From contig CAWAHD010000003.1 of assembly GCA_963781785.1 (NCBI GenBank), positions 620,001-684,000 on the forward strand: 64,000 bases of DNA, given 5' to 3'. The notes beneath the pieces are model-generated. The model had not been told where the DNA came from, did no database searches, and saw only the letters and a list, made by a program, of their open reading frames with translations. The DNA is from CAWAHD01 sp963781785. GTDB lineage: Bacteria > Planctomycetota > Planctomycetia > Isosphaerales > Isosphaeraceae. The position numbers and the translations under genes were made by a program. This document shows, in pieces, positions 37,455-47,358 of this stretch; positions within the stretch are counted from its first letter, which is position 1; each line of letters opens with the position of its first letter.

Positions 37455-39266
37455 CTAACAATACGCCGCAGCCTGGATTGCGTAGAGCTCGGCGTACTGA
37501 CCACCCTTGGCGACAAGCTCTTCGTGGGAACCAACCTCGACGACGCGCGAGCCGTCGAGCACGACGATCAGATCGGCCATCCGTACAGTGCTGAAGCGAT
37601 GCGACACCAGGATCGTGATCCGGCCGTCGATTCGGTCGGGTGCGCCGTTCGACTTGCCGTCCCGTGCGGCCGCCGCAAAGCGCTCGAAAAGCGCGTGCTC
37701 GGTCTCGGCGTCGAGCGCCGCGGTTGGCTCATCCAGCACCAAAACCAGGGGATGATCCCGCATGAACCCGCGTGCCAAAGCGAGCTTCTGCCATTGTCCG
37801 AAACTGACCTCCACGCCATCGGGCCAGGTCGGGCCGAGCTGGGTCTCCAGTCCCGCCGCCAGACGGGCAACGACGTCGCTCGCGCCCGCGCGGTCGACGG
37901 CCGCAACGACGGCGGGCTCGTCGTCGAGACGAGGAACATCCCCAAGGCCCACGGTCTGGCGCGCCCGCAGCTCGAACCGGAAAAAATCCTGAAACGCGCC
38001 GGCGAGCCGCAACCGCCAGAGATCAGCGCGCATCCGCGCCAGGTCCAATCCGTCCACGAGGATGCGCCCGCTCGTCGGCAGGTAGAGCCGGCACAAGAGC
38101 TTCACGAGCGTGGTCTTGCCAGCACCGTTTTCGCCCACAATGGCCACCACGGAGCCGGGCCGGAGGTCCAGGCAAACATCATCGAGCACGCCGCGCTCGG
38201 TGCCCGGATAGGTGAAGGACACGTGCTCGAAGCGAATTCCGCCCGTCAGTCGCTCGGGCACCGGCGCATCGGCGTGCTCAACCAAAGCGGCTGCGTAGTC
38301 CTCGAGCCACGCCATTCGCCTCGAGCCGTCGAGCCAGATCCCGCGCAGGAATCCGATCTCTCCCACCGTGGCACCGATATACGCCGACAACCGCGAGCCG
38401 GCCGCCAGCACCAGCAGCACTTTGCCCGCGGTTGCATGGAGCACAACCGAGACGAACGCTACGGCTGCGATGAATCCGGCGCCAAAAAACGCCCACGCCA
38501 GCGCATGCCACACGGCACTCTCCCACCGAGACCTGGCAACCAGCGCGTACCAGCGAGCCCACGCGGCGCGGCGCTCGCTGACCAGGCGTTCGCCGATCCC
38601 GGTCACGCGCACCTCTTTACCGGGCGGGGCCGTGGTGGCCGTCACGAAGAGGTGGCGCGCCAGCCGATAGTCCGGTACGGCACGTTCCTGGGCGGCGCGC
38701 TCCACGCCCGGCCGCCACGCGGCAGTAAGGACGGTCGGCAGCGCAAACACCGCGAGCAAGGCGAGCGCGGGGTGGATCGATACCAGAAGCGCCACGGTCA
38801 CGCCCAGTCGCAGGATCCATCCGCACGTGGAGAACAGCGACATGTACATGTGGTCGAGCACAAACACCTGGTCGCGGAGCATCGCGAGCCGGTTCACGTA
38901 CTCAGGCCGCTCATGATGCTCGATGGTGGCCACCGACGCCTGCAATCTCGCCACGTGCGATTCGAGCGCGACGGTCACTCGTTCACGAAACCGCCGTTGG
39001 GTCCGATCGCTGACCACGCGGAGGAACCACGTTGCCGTGGCTGAGAGCCCAAGGCCCACGGCCGCGGCCACCGCGAGCCCGCGGTTGTGCGCCTGCACGC
39101 CGTCGGCAAGCAGCTTGAGCCAAAGCGCCAGGAGCGCATCAGGCAACGCCGCCAAGAGCGACAGGGAGAACGCCACCACGAGCATCGATGGCTCAGCCTC
39201 GTAGCCGCGCTTGAGCGCCCGCCACATTGCCGGCAGCGCGGGCGGCATATCGTCATGCGAGGACAT
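37455..39266 (-). CDS. ABC exporter half-transporter with degenerate signature
   Basis: 603 residues from ATG 39266, which lies inside the 3' end of the upstream ABC gene (14-base overlap). The N-terminal half has several membrane helices. The nucleotide-binding domain has Walker A 'GENGAGKTTLVKLLC', Q-loop 'AFQDFF', Walker B 'LVLVLDEPTAALD' and H-loop 'LVSHRFSTVR'. The signature reads VSFGQWQ rather than LSGGQ, while the partner has a normal one, suggesting an asymmetric heterodimer with one weak ATP site. The type resembles exporters used for peptides and small molecules; cargo is unknown. Confidence 0.85.
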   Translation of the reverse strand: MSSHDDMPPALPAMWRALKRGYEAEPSMLVVAFSLSLLAALPDALLALWLKLLADGVQAHNRGLAVAAAVGLGLSATATWFLRVVSDRTQRRFRERVTVALESHVARLQASVATIEHHERPEYVNRLAMLRDQVFVLDHMYMSLFSTCGWILRLGVTVALLVSIHPALALLAVFALPTVLTAAWRPGVERAAQERAVPDYRLARHLFVTATTAPPGKEVRVTGIGERLVSERRAAWARWYALVARSRWESAVWHALAWAFFGAGFIAAVAFVSVVLHATAGKVLLVLAAGSRLSAYIGATVGEIGFLRGIWLDGSRRMAWLEDYAAALVEHADAPVPERLTGGIRFEHVSFTYPGTERGVLDDVCLDLRPGSVVAIVGENGAGKTTLVKLLCRLYLPTSGRILVDGLDLARMRADLWRLRLAGAFQDFFRFELRARQTVGLGDVPRLDDEPAVVAAVDRAGASDVVARLAAGLETQLGPTWPDGVEVSFGQWQKLALARGFMRDHPLVLVLDEPTAALDAETEHALFERFAAAARDGKSNGAPDRIDGRITILVSHRFSTVRMADLIVVLDGSRVVEVGSHEELVAKGGQYAELYAIQAAAYC

Positions 39267-41067
39267 CGTAGTCCATCCCTTCCTCCAGAGCGTCGGCGGA
39301 AGCGAACCGTGATGCTTGGAGGTCAAACATGGTGCGGTAGCGGCCTCCGGCGGCCATCAACTCCGCGTGCGTACCGAGCTCGACCACCTGGCCACGCTCG
39401 AGCACGCATATCCGGTCGGCGTGACGCACGGTCGAGAACCGGTGCGAGATCAGGATTGTCGTGGTGTGGCGGGTCGCGGTGAGAATACGATCGAAGATCT
39501 CGGCCTCGCCGCGGACGTCAAGCTGCGCGGTCGGCTCATCGAGCAGCACGACTCCCGCGCCGAGCCGCACCGCACATAACACGCGCGCGAGGGCCACGCG
39601 CTGCCACTGTCCGCCGGAAAGCTCTCTACCGCCCTCGTAGCCGCGCGCGAGCACGGTATCGAGATCAGCGAGCCCCGCCGCGCCTGCCTCGTCCAGGGCA
39701 TCACGGATGACGTCGTCCGGCGCGCCGGCGGGTGCCACGTTGTCGCGGAGCGGCAGCTCGAATCGGATGAAATCCTGAAACACCGCGGCCAGTCGCGATC
39801 GCCAGGCGTTGAGGTCGAAATCGCGGAGGTCAACGCCGTCGACCAGGATGGCGCCGTCCTGGAGGTCGTAGAGCCTGCAGAGAAGCTTGGCGAGCGTCGT
39901 CTTGCCGGCGCCGTTCTGACCGACGATGGCGAGCGACGACCCGGCCGGGATCGTGAGATCAACACCGGTGAGCACCGGCTCTTTCGCGCCCGGGTAGCCG
40001 AAGGTCACGTTGCGAAAGCGGATATCTCGCGCCGGCATGCCGGACGCCACCTGGGTGCCGCATTTGAGTGCGCCGGCGGGATCCATGGCCTCTTTGAGGC
40101 GAAGCGTCGCCGCGGCTGGTGCCGCGGCACCGTCGAGCGCCCACGACAACCCGCCGAAGGCGATCAAGCTGGTCGTCACCGCGGCGCTTGCGTACGTCAC
40201 CAGACGATCGAGTTCCAGTACGCCGTCGGCCGCAGCGCTGGCCATCGACCAGAACACCACGATATTGGCGGCAAGCACCAGGAGCAGGCTCCACGCCACG
40301 GGTCGCTCGCGCAGCCGGGTGGCGTGCCACCGCAATTCGAGCAGGCGGAGGCGCCGCAAGCGGAAGTGATCCACAGTCCAATCGGCAAGCCCGAACAGCC
40401 GAAGCTCCTTGGCGGCGGGTGGTTCGACCGCAATGCGGTAGGCATAGTCGGCGTGGCGCTGCGCTTCGCGAACTTCCTCGGTGTTCCGGTCACGCCACAC
40501 GGCGGCTTCGCGCAACAGCCAGTGCGTGGCAAGCCACGCGCCGGCGAGCAAGAGCGGCGCCCACCAGGCGTAGCCGGCGAGCACAGCGGCGGAGGCAAGG
40601 CCCGCCACCATTTCTACCAGGCCCGAGCTGATGAAATCCATCGCGATCGACATGGGCGGCCCAGTGATGCCCAGATCGAAATCCCGCGCCATCGTGAGGT
40701 CGCTTGCGAGCGTCGGGTTTTCGAGGTGGCCCATCCCCGGCGGCCGCACACACGCGACGGCGAGCCGGTCGTACAGCCATGACGCGGTCCGGCTGCCGAG
40801 ATTGGCGCCAATTGCCCGATGCAAGGGTGGTAGCAACTGGAGCGGCAAGAACACCGTCCCCACCAGCACCAGAGGCAGCGCGAGGTCATCGCCCCTTTGC
40901 ACCGCACCCACGAGCGCGCCGATCAAGATGGCGAACACGGCCGGCAAGATCCCGCGCAAGACGAGCACCATCCACCACGCCGACGCGAGGGTGCGGTCAG
41001 CTTGCGGCAGGATCTCGAAGAATCTCCATTCATTGCGCGCGCGGAGGCGTTCGATCAACAGGCTCAC
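39253..41067 (-). CDS. ABC exporter half-transporter, partner of the downstream gene
   Basis: 604 residues from GTG 41067, which overlaps the stop of the oxidoreductase gene (GTGA). The open frame extends far upstream but only as antisense of that gene. Membrane helices occupy residues about 30-300. The nucleotide-binding domain has Walker A 'GQNGAGKTTLAKLLC', signature 'ELSGGQWQRVALAR', Walker B 'GVVLLDEPTAQLD' and H-loop 'LISHRFSTVR'. The tail 'ASADALEEGMDYDVLA' overlaps the next start. It probably pairs with the next protein. Confidence 0.87.
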   Translation of the reverse strand: MSLLIERLRARNEWRFFEILPQADRTLASAWWMVLVLRGILPAVFAILIGALVGAVQRGDDLALPLVLVGTVFLPLQLLPPLHRAIGANLGSRTASWLYDRLAVACVRPPGMGHLENPTLASDLTMARDFDLGITGPPMSIAMDFISSGLVEMVAGLASAAVLAGYAWWAPLLLAGAWLATHWLLREAAVWRDRNTEEVREAQRHADYAYRIAVEPPAAKELRLFGLADWTVDHFRLRRLRLLELRWHATRLRERPVAWSLLLVLAANIVVFWSMASAAADGVLELDRLVTYASAAVTTSLIAFGGLSWALDGAAAPAAATLRLKEAMDPAGALKCGTQVASGMPARDIRFRNVTFGYPGAKEPVLTGVDLTIPAGSSLAIVGQNGAGKTTLAKLLCRLYDLQDGAILVDGVDLRDFDLNAWRSRLAAVFQDFIRFELPLRDNVAPAGAPDDVIRDALDEAGAAGLADLDTVLARGYEGGRELSGGQWQRVALARVLCAVRLGAGVVLLDEPTAQLDVRGEAEIFDRILTATRHTTTILISHRFSTVRHADRICVLERGQVVELGTHAELMAAGGRYRTMFDLQASRFASADALEEGMDYDVLA

Positions 41068-42416
41068 ACCAGGCTCCAGGGCTTGCGATACTCGTAGTGC
41101 AGGAGCTGATTGGCCTGTTCGCAGTTGGTGAACCGCTCGGCCTCCGGGTCCCACTCCAGTCGCTGGCGCGTCGCCAGCGCGATATTGGCCAGGTGGGCAA
41201 ACGTGGTTGAGCGGTGCCCCTCCTCGACGTCGGCATTCGGCCGCTTGCGGCTCTTCACGCAATCGAGGAAGTCGCGGGCGGCAAGCTGGTCGAGATCGCC
41301 GTCGGACGACTTGACGAGCTCTCCCTTGCGTCGCGGTGCAGGGTCCTGGAACGCACCACCACGCTCCGGAACGATTTCGTAGCGGTCCGTCCTCGCGTAA
41401 ACCGTCCCAAGCGTGCCTTGCAACTCCAGCTCGGCGTTGTGGCCCAGCACGGGCTGACCATTCGCCTCGTGGACGCTGAAGACGGTCAGCATCCGCGACG
41501 CGTGCTCGAAGATCGCCTCGGTTGTATCCGGGATGGTGCGATCGTCGTCGACGGCGTACCGACCTCCATGCGCCGAGACGGACGCCGGAGCCAGTTCCCC
41601 TGTGAGCCAGCGGATCGCGTCGAAATAGTGCACACCCCAGTTGGCCATCTGCGATGAGTAAAGATTCCACCAGCGGAACTTGTACGGCAGAATTGTCGCC
41701 TGGAACGGCCGAGCCGGCCGGGGGCCCAGCCACAGGTCCCAATCCAGGCCGGCGGGCGGCTCGGATTGGGGTGCGTGGCCGATCCCACCGGGGCTCATAT
41801 TGTTGCAGAAGGCGGCGCGAGCCACGGTTACCTTGCCGATCGCCCCCGAGCGAACCACCCCGGCAAGCTGCGCGAACATCCCGGACGAGCGGCGGTGAGT
41901 ACCGACCTGAGCGACGCGGTCGTAACGACGCGCTGCGTCTACCATCGCGCGGCCTTCCACGATCGTCATCGACAGCGGTTTTTCAACGTACACGTCCTTG
42001 CCCGCCTTGCAAGCCGCGATCATCTGGATCGCATGCCAGTGGTCGGGCGTGGCGATGACGACCGCGTCGATGTCCTTGCGATCCAGAATCGTACGAAAGT
42101 CCTTGACGCGGGCGACGTCGCTTTCGAGCTTGGGCATCTGCGCGATGCGCTTGCCCAAGCCGGCGAATCGAGGATCGAGCCGATCGAGCGCGCCCGTGAG
42201 ATAAGGCTCATAAACGTCACACAGGGCTACGACCCTGGCGTCCGGATGGGCCAGGAAACCCTTCAAGAGCTGGCAGCCTCGATTGCCAACGCCGACGAAA
42301 CCAAGGCGAACCTGGTCGTTGGCTCCTAGCACTTGGCCGGGTGCGAGACTCGCGGCCGTGGCCGCGGCAGTCATTGCAGTCTGGGAAAAGGTACGACGGT
42401 TGATCGCCGCGGACAT
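41064..42416 (-). CDS. Gfo/Idh/MocA-family oxidoreductase with Tat signal
   Basis: 450 residues. ATG 42416 puts a twin-arginine signal (INRRTFSQTAMTAAATAASL) at the N-terminus. The Rossmann start is 'VRLGFVGVGNRGCQLLKGF', then 'DAVVIATPDHWHAIQMIAAC' and 'GKDVYVEKPLSMTI', the NAD(P)-binding and EKP motifs of the family. Such exported Gfo/Idh proteins are very numerous in planctomycetes and may act on sugars. Its stop overlaps the ABC start, so transport and oxidoreduction may be linked. Confidence 0.87.
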   Translation of the reverse strand: MSAAINRRTFSQTAMTAAATAASLAPGQVLGANDQVRLGFVGVGNRGCQLLKGFLAHPDARVVALCDVYEPYLTGALDRLDPRFAGLGKRIAQMPKLESDVARVKDFRTILDRKDIDAVVIATPDHWHAIQMIAACKAGKDVYVEKPLSMTIVEGRAMVDAARRYDRVAQVGTHRRSSGMFAQLAGVVRSGAIGKVTVARAAFCNNMSPGGIGHAPQSEPPAGLDWDLWLGPRPARPFQATILPYKFRWWNLYSSQMANWGVHYFDAIRWLTGELAPASVSAHGGRYAVDDDRTIPDTTEAIFEHASRMLTVFSVHEANGQPVLGHNAELELQGTLGTVYARTDRYEIVPERGGAFQDPAPRRKGELVKSSDGDLDQLAARDFLDCVKSRKRPNADVEEGHRSTTFAHLANIALATRQRLEWDPEAERFTNCEQANQLLHYEYRKPWSLV

Positions 42417-42533
42417 GATGGGCCCCCCTTTCGCTGCCAAGACCCGCCGAGGTCAGCACCGCGTGGTGGCCGACCTCGGGTTCTCTGCTCTGAGCCCATC
42501 AGACTGCGCGCCCGTGTCGAAGTCAATGGCCGA

Positions 42534-44865
42534 TCAAGCACCATCCTTCCGGGTCGGTTTCGCCTCGGTGAGCGTCCGGGACGAGGTTGGTAGGATCGCG
42601 GCGGTCGCCGGGGGTCCCGCGCCGTTTCCCTGGTGCACGCCGACGTCGCGGTGGGTTGTGACAGCCTGCTGGATCGCTTCCAGGGCCTGTTTCGCGATCT
42701 TCTCGGTAAACTCGTGCAGGTCAGACCCTGCGGGTTGGTCGATGAGCTGGAAGCCCGATTTCTCGGCGACCAGCATGTTGAGCAGCAAGCCGAAGACGCC
42801 GTTACTCGCGAGCGATCCGACAGCGGACTGACCGTCGGCGCCAGGGCGCTCGCACCTGAGCCACCGGAAATAAAGACGCGCTCGGGAACCAGTGGCTGGT
42901 TGCACTTGCTCAGTCCCTGCGCCACGATCGAAAGGGCATAGAGCCGCGGGTCGGAGAACGACTGGATCTTCCGGAGCAGCACCGAAGCTTCCGAGAACCC
43001 TTCCTGCAAGATTCGCGCGCCCTCGCCGCGCCCCGCCAGGATCCGTTCCTGGCTTTCGGCCTCGGCCGTGACCACCACCTGCTCAGCCTGCTTGCGAGCC
43101 TTGACAAGCTGTGCCTCGGCCTCGTTCTCGGTGATGCGGATCTGTACGAGCGAGTTCGAAAGCTGGGTCTGCATCTGGGCCTGGGCCTGCGCTTCGTTGA
43201 GCGTACGCAGAGTTTGAGCCGCAGCCACTTGCTTCGTATAGGTCTCCACCTGCTCGAGGGAAAGCTGCCGCAGCCGCAATTGTTCGAGAAGGGTCTCGAT
43301 TTTGCCCCCGGCTTGCTCGGTATCCGGCTTGCCGATCAAAACGTCGACGCATTCGATGTCGAAGTTGTGAAACTTACGGCCCAACTCGCCGCTCGATTCG
43401 CGCTGAATCGAATCGCGGTCCTGCAGCAGCTCGAGCATGGTGCGCTGTGCGCGACGTCGCGGAAATAAGCGCTAAGCATCGGGTCAAGAGTCTGGGTGAT
43501 CAATTTCTTGACATCGCCGAACCGCTGGATCACGTTGGGTGCCTTCTCGTAGTCGATGTGGACAACGACCGAAAGCGGCAAAGTCGGCTCGTAGGCGTCT
43601 CTCGTGACCAGGTCGATCGAGCGGAGGCTCTCGTCGTAACGGTGGGTCTCGGTCCGGCCGGTCACCCAGTGCAGAACGAAATTGGTCGTCGGCACCATGA
43701 CGATATTGCCGGCATAGGTGTTGAACGCATACTTGCCTGGCCCGAGCGGTTTCTCCTGGACGCCCCGTTCGCCTTCGGCGACCCGCTCGCCGTGGCGGAA
43801 GGCTTGACCGGAAACGTCGTGTCCGCTCCGGCCATAATAGCTGACTACCACGCCCACGTAGCCGATCGGCACAAGCGTCTTGGGGATCGATTCGATCGAT
43901 GCAAACCAGCGATTGATGAAGTAGGTGCCATCGGTGAGCGGTACATACTGCAAGCCGCGGCGCCCGCCCGCCCGCAGGAAAGCTTCGATGTCCTGGAAGT
44001 TGTTGTGAAAGTCTTTATCGTTGCGATCGACGCCAACCGCCGGCGCGATGATCTCTCCCGGAGGCAGCGACGGACCGTCGTGCACCGTCACAATGCCGAT
44101 GCTGTCGATCACAAGGTTTTTGTCGGGATTGAGCGGATCGGGGGCCTGGATCGGGCCGCCGATGATCACGGGGCTGAATCCCTCGATCTCCGACAGCTCG
44201 GTCTGCCAGCCGACCAGCGCCTTGAGTTCCTTGGAACCTCCGGCTTCCAGACGGTAGACCGTGTCCTCGGTCATGACCGTGAACAATGCCAGGTTGATCG
44301 CGTAAACGCCCTCGCGCAGAATCGCCCGCTGCCGCCCCCGCTGGCCAACCACGGGCTGGTGCTCAGGGCTCGTCGGTTCACCACCCAGGAAGCGGCGGGC
44401 ATCCTGGAAGTTGTTGCATGGAATGATCTGGCCCAGCGTTTGGCTCGGCGCCAGAGCCTCGCCGTCTCGAGCGTAGATATATCCGATCTTGCCTTGCGGC
44501 ACCGACACGAGTGGCAACCGGTGGATCCGATACTGCCACCGCCACAAGCCGAAATGGATGCCGCCACGGAGAACCTCGGCCTGAAATCCCGCTTCGCCAT
44601 CGAGCGAGATGATCCGCCCCTCGGGTATCGACCCCTTCATCGACCACAGCTTTTCCACGACCCCGACCCGGTTGTTTGCAATGTAGCGCAAGCCGGCAAG
44701 TTCGGACCCCAGAACGACCAGCAAGACCAGTCCAACAATCCAGACCAGTCCGCCCCCAAAATCCCCCAGCGCAGCGAACAAGGCCGGCGAGGTTAACGCA
44801 CTCGATGTCGAAAACAGAGATGCCACGTGCTCAACAAGCGGCGAGCCCACAGCGAAACTCCTCAT
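42534..44865 (-). CDS. SPFH/flotillin-like membrane protein (two frameshifts)
   Basis: About 775 residues in three frames. The first has a membrane helix ('LVWIVGLVLLVVLGSELAGL') and a long SPFH region ending 'DPMLSAYFRDVAH'. After a shift near 43437-43444 comes 'TMLELLQDRDSIQRESSGEL' and 'KFHNFDIECVDVLIGKPD', then a coiled coil rich in Ala, Gln and Glu. After a second shift near 42830-42855 the tail reads 'LLLNMLVAEKSGFQLIDQPA' and ends near 42534. Both shifts fall inside conserved sequence, so indel errors are likely. ATG 44865 is the preferred start. Flotillin-like proteins organise membrane domains. Confidence 0.8.
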
Positions 44866-45203
44866 TGAACGAACGCGAAGGGCCTGCTCACGACGGAACA
44901 CCCCGAGGTGAGACACACCCTTACAGATTACCCGATCAGTCGGGTGCCCGGAGATTGGTTCAACCTCCCCAGGTGACGGTTATTCGTCGGCAACACGGAT
45001 TATTGAGGTAAATCGCGCTTTCACATCACTGTCATCTTGCACCAACTCAAAACAGGCCCCCGATTCCCGAATCGACCTCTGTGTGCACGCATTGATGATC
45101 GCTGCTGATGGACAGCCTTGCTCATTTCATCGAGAGACCGAAGCGCCCGTCGCCGCCATGCGGGCGATTGACCGCCACGCACTGCGCGTCTACCTTGTAG
45201 GTC
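44866..45203. other. Divergent intergenic region
   Basis: 338 bases between the flotillin-like gene and the CYTH gene, holding the promoters of both. No gene or clear repeat was found. Confidence 0.5.
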
Positions 45204-45845
45204 ATGGGCTTCGAGGTGGAGGTCAAATACCGGTTGGCTGATTCCGACGACCTCGTCCAGCGGCTGAGGAAGCGCGGTGCAGCGCAGAGTTCGGAAATCC
45301 ACCAAGAAGACACGTATCTGTCACATCCCGCTCGCGATTTCGCCGTCACCCAGGAGGCGTTCCGGATCCGCCGGGCCAGAGAAGAGAACCGGATTACCTA
45401 CAAGGGCCCGCGACAGAGTGGGCCCACCAAGACCCGCGAGGAGATCGAGATCCGCTTCGTCGATGGGGACGAAGCGCGCCGTCAGCTTTTGCGTCTCCTC
45501 GAGAACCTGGGATTCCGGCCGGTCCACACCATCCGTAAGAGTCGGACGCCATTTCAGCTCAACGTCGAAGGTCGCGCGATCGAAGTCGTGGTCGACCAAA
45601 CCGAGGGCCTAGGGCAATTCGCGGAAATCGAGACACTCGCGGCCGCTCTTGACGACCTCCCCGCGGCCCAGATGGCAGTCCTGGCAGTCGCCAATGAATT
45701 GGGGCTGACCGAAATCGAGCCTAGATCGTATCTTCGGATGGCACTTGAATCGCGGCTCTCGGCCCGGCTCGGCCTCGCGTCCAGCCCGGGCGGCCTTCCT
45801 GCCGACCCCGGCGCGGGTGGCGGCCCTCGTACGCAAACTGGCTAG
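45204..45845 (+). CDS. CYTH-domain (class IV adenylate cyclase/CyaB-like) protein
   Basis: 213 residues. The CYTH hallmark ExExK is seen as 'FEVEVKYRL' at the start, with basic strands 'FRIRRAREENRITYKGPRQS' and 'TREEIEIRF', and acidic strands 'IEVVVDQTEGLGQFAEIETL'. The family binds organic phosphates (triphosphatases, cyclases, thiamine triphosphatase). Cyclase activity cannot be assumed. The last 40 residues are Ala/Gly/Pro-rich. It is likely a single-gene unit. Confidence 0.85.
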   Translation: MGFEVEVKYRLADSDDLVQRLRKRGAAQSSEIHQEDTYLSHPARDFAVTQEAFRIRRAREENRITYKGPRQSGPTKTREEIEIRFVDGDEARRQLLRLLENLGFRPVHTIRKSRTPFQLNVEGRAIEVVVDQTEGLGQFAEIETLAAALDDLPAAQMAVLAVANELGLTEIEPRSYLRMALESRLSARLGLASSPGGLPADPGAGGGPRTQTG

Positions 45846-46100
45846 CCACAGTTCGTCGATTATGTTAAGAACGGCACGCTTCCACGGACGGGATGTTGCC
45901 GTCACTTCGCCTGTCGAGCGCCCGCTCGGGCCTACGTCGACCACTGCAAACCCATCGTCGAATTGGCCTGGTGGATTCGGTCCGGGCTTATTCTTGATGT
46001 CATTGGCGTCGCCGCAGTAGTCGGTCACGGCGACTCTGCGATCCACGAAACGCACTGTCCGCACGACTTGAGCGTGTTCCTTCACAAGGAGATCCGCGCG

Positions 46101-46955
46101 ATGGACCGCCGCCGGTTTATCCCTTCCCGCGAAGGACTGGAGGGCCGTACGCTGCTAGCCTCCACCAACCTGAACACGTTGTTCGGGCTCCAGATCAATT
46201 CCAACCTCAATATACCGATTACCTGGCAGCAAAAGTCGCTTCGGATTGAGCGCCTCCCTTATTACCTCGATAAGATCGCGCCCAACGGACGATTTCTTCC
46301 CAAGACCGAGATCCAGCAAATCAAGGATTCCCTTTTCGAGATGGTCGACGCCATCCATAGACCGCCGCCACAGGCGCTCAACAACTACAACTACCAGCTC
46401 CGCCACGTGGTCTCGAAGCAATCGCTCACGGCAACCGACATTCATCGCCTCGACTATTCCTTCGCTGCGACCCTCAAAGCCGCGAAGACGCCCGCCGGCT
46501 CAGTCAGCGGACTGCGTTCGGCCCTTTTTTCTCTCGTTTCGCAAGTCGATACGGCGAGCGTGCTGCCGGTCTACCTGGGGACCAACGACTACACGCTCGT
46601 GCTCGAAACCGCACTGGCCATCGGACGGCCCATGCCGCCCCCATCCCTCCCGCGAATCAAAAAAAACCAGGGCATTCAGGCCGACGCCCAGCATATGAAA
46701 ACTCCCCTGGCACGGCCCATCCTGGTCGGCACCTATCATTTCCACACCTACATCCAGGTCATCACCCCCGCGGGCATCGTCGTGGGATCGATCAATGTCC
46801 TCAAGAATAACAACTTCCATGTCCCGATCTCGACGCCCCAGACCTTGGGCGTACACGAGTTCAGGTTGCAGGCGGTCGACTCCGTGGGCCATATCAGCAG
46901 GGTCAGCAGGCCCTTCCTCATCAAGTTCGTGCCGAGGAAACACCATTCCAAATGA
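46101..46955 (+). CDS. Putative surface protein with planctomycete N-terminal motif
   Basis: 284 residues from ATG 46101. The N-terminus (MDRRRFIPSREGLEGRTLLA) carries the 'LExRxLL' type motif found at the start of many planctomycete exported proteins. The C-terminal third has beta strands ('VVGSINVLKNNNFHVPIS' and 'LGVHEFRLQAVDSVGHIS') like an Ig-type domain. No enzymatic motif is seen. The open frame extends upstream, but the motif decides the start. Confidence 0.7.
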   Translation: MDRRRFIPSREGLEGRTLLASTNLNTLFGLQINSNLNIPITWQQKSLRIERLPYYLDKIAPNGRFLPKTEIQQIKDSLFEMVDAIHRPPPQALNNYNYQLRHVVSKQSLTATDIHRLDYSFAATLKAAKTPAGSVSGLRSALFSLVSQVDTASVLPVYLGTNDYTLVLETALAIGRPMPPPSLPRIKKNQGIQADAQHMKTPLARPILVGTYHFHTYIQVITPAGIVVGSINVLKNNNFHVPISTPQTLGVHEFRLQAVDSVGHISRVSRPFLIKFVPRKHHSK

Positions 46956-47121
46956 ACGGCGCATTCTCGAAACGCTCCGCGCGGCCGCAATCCAATCTGC
47001 CAGCCGCCCAGGTTCCCTTGTACCGAGGGGCCGACGGTCGCAATAATGGTCCTCACCGACGGTGGGCTATGGGCCTGCCCCAGCAGATTCACCGACCCGA
47101 GTGAAGGAGCCCGCCCGGCTT

Positions 47122-47265
47122 ATGAAGGTCAAGACACGACATCGCAAAAGCTACAAATGGCGCAAACGGTGCGACAGCTCACCGGTCGCCAAGTGCCGGC
47201 GCCCCAAGATCCGTGGAAAGCGCAATCCACGTAAAGCTAAGCACTTAGGTGGGCGCGGCCTTTGA
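47122..47265 (+). CDS. Very basic 47-aa protein
   Basis: A short frame starting MKVKTRHRKSYKWRKRCDSS, with nearly half Lys or Arg and two Cys. An AAGGAG lies about 12 bases upstream, slightly too far. The composition suggests an RNA- or DNA-binding or ribosome-associated peptide, but no ribosomal family fits. A shadow frame is also open, so confidence is limited. Confidence 0.4.
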   Translation: MKVKTRHRKSYKWRKRCDSSPVAKCRRPKIRGKRNPRKAKHLGGRGL

Positions 47266-47358
47266 GGGCGGGCGGCATCTCTTAGCGGCTGCAGAGATGA
47301 TTCGGGGCCGGGCTGGAATGGGCGCCTGCTCGTTATTGCACCTTGGTGCTTCCAGCCT

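Noticed and set aside
39253..41742. 829-codon version of the first ABC gene
   Set aside because: The first 225 codons are antisense to the oxidoreductase gene; GTG 41067 with the GTGA overlap is the natural start.
45963..46100. Upstream extension of the surface-protein gene
   Set aside because: The planctomycete N-terminal motif begins at 46101, and the upstream residues look non-coding.
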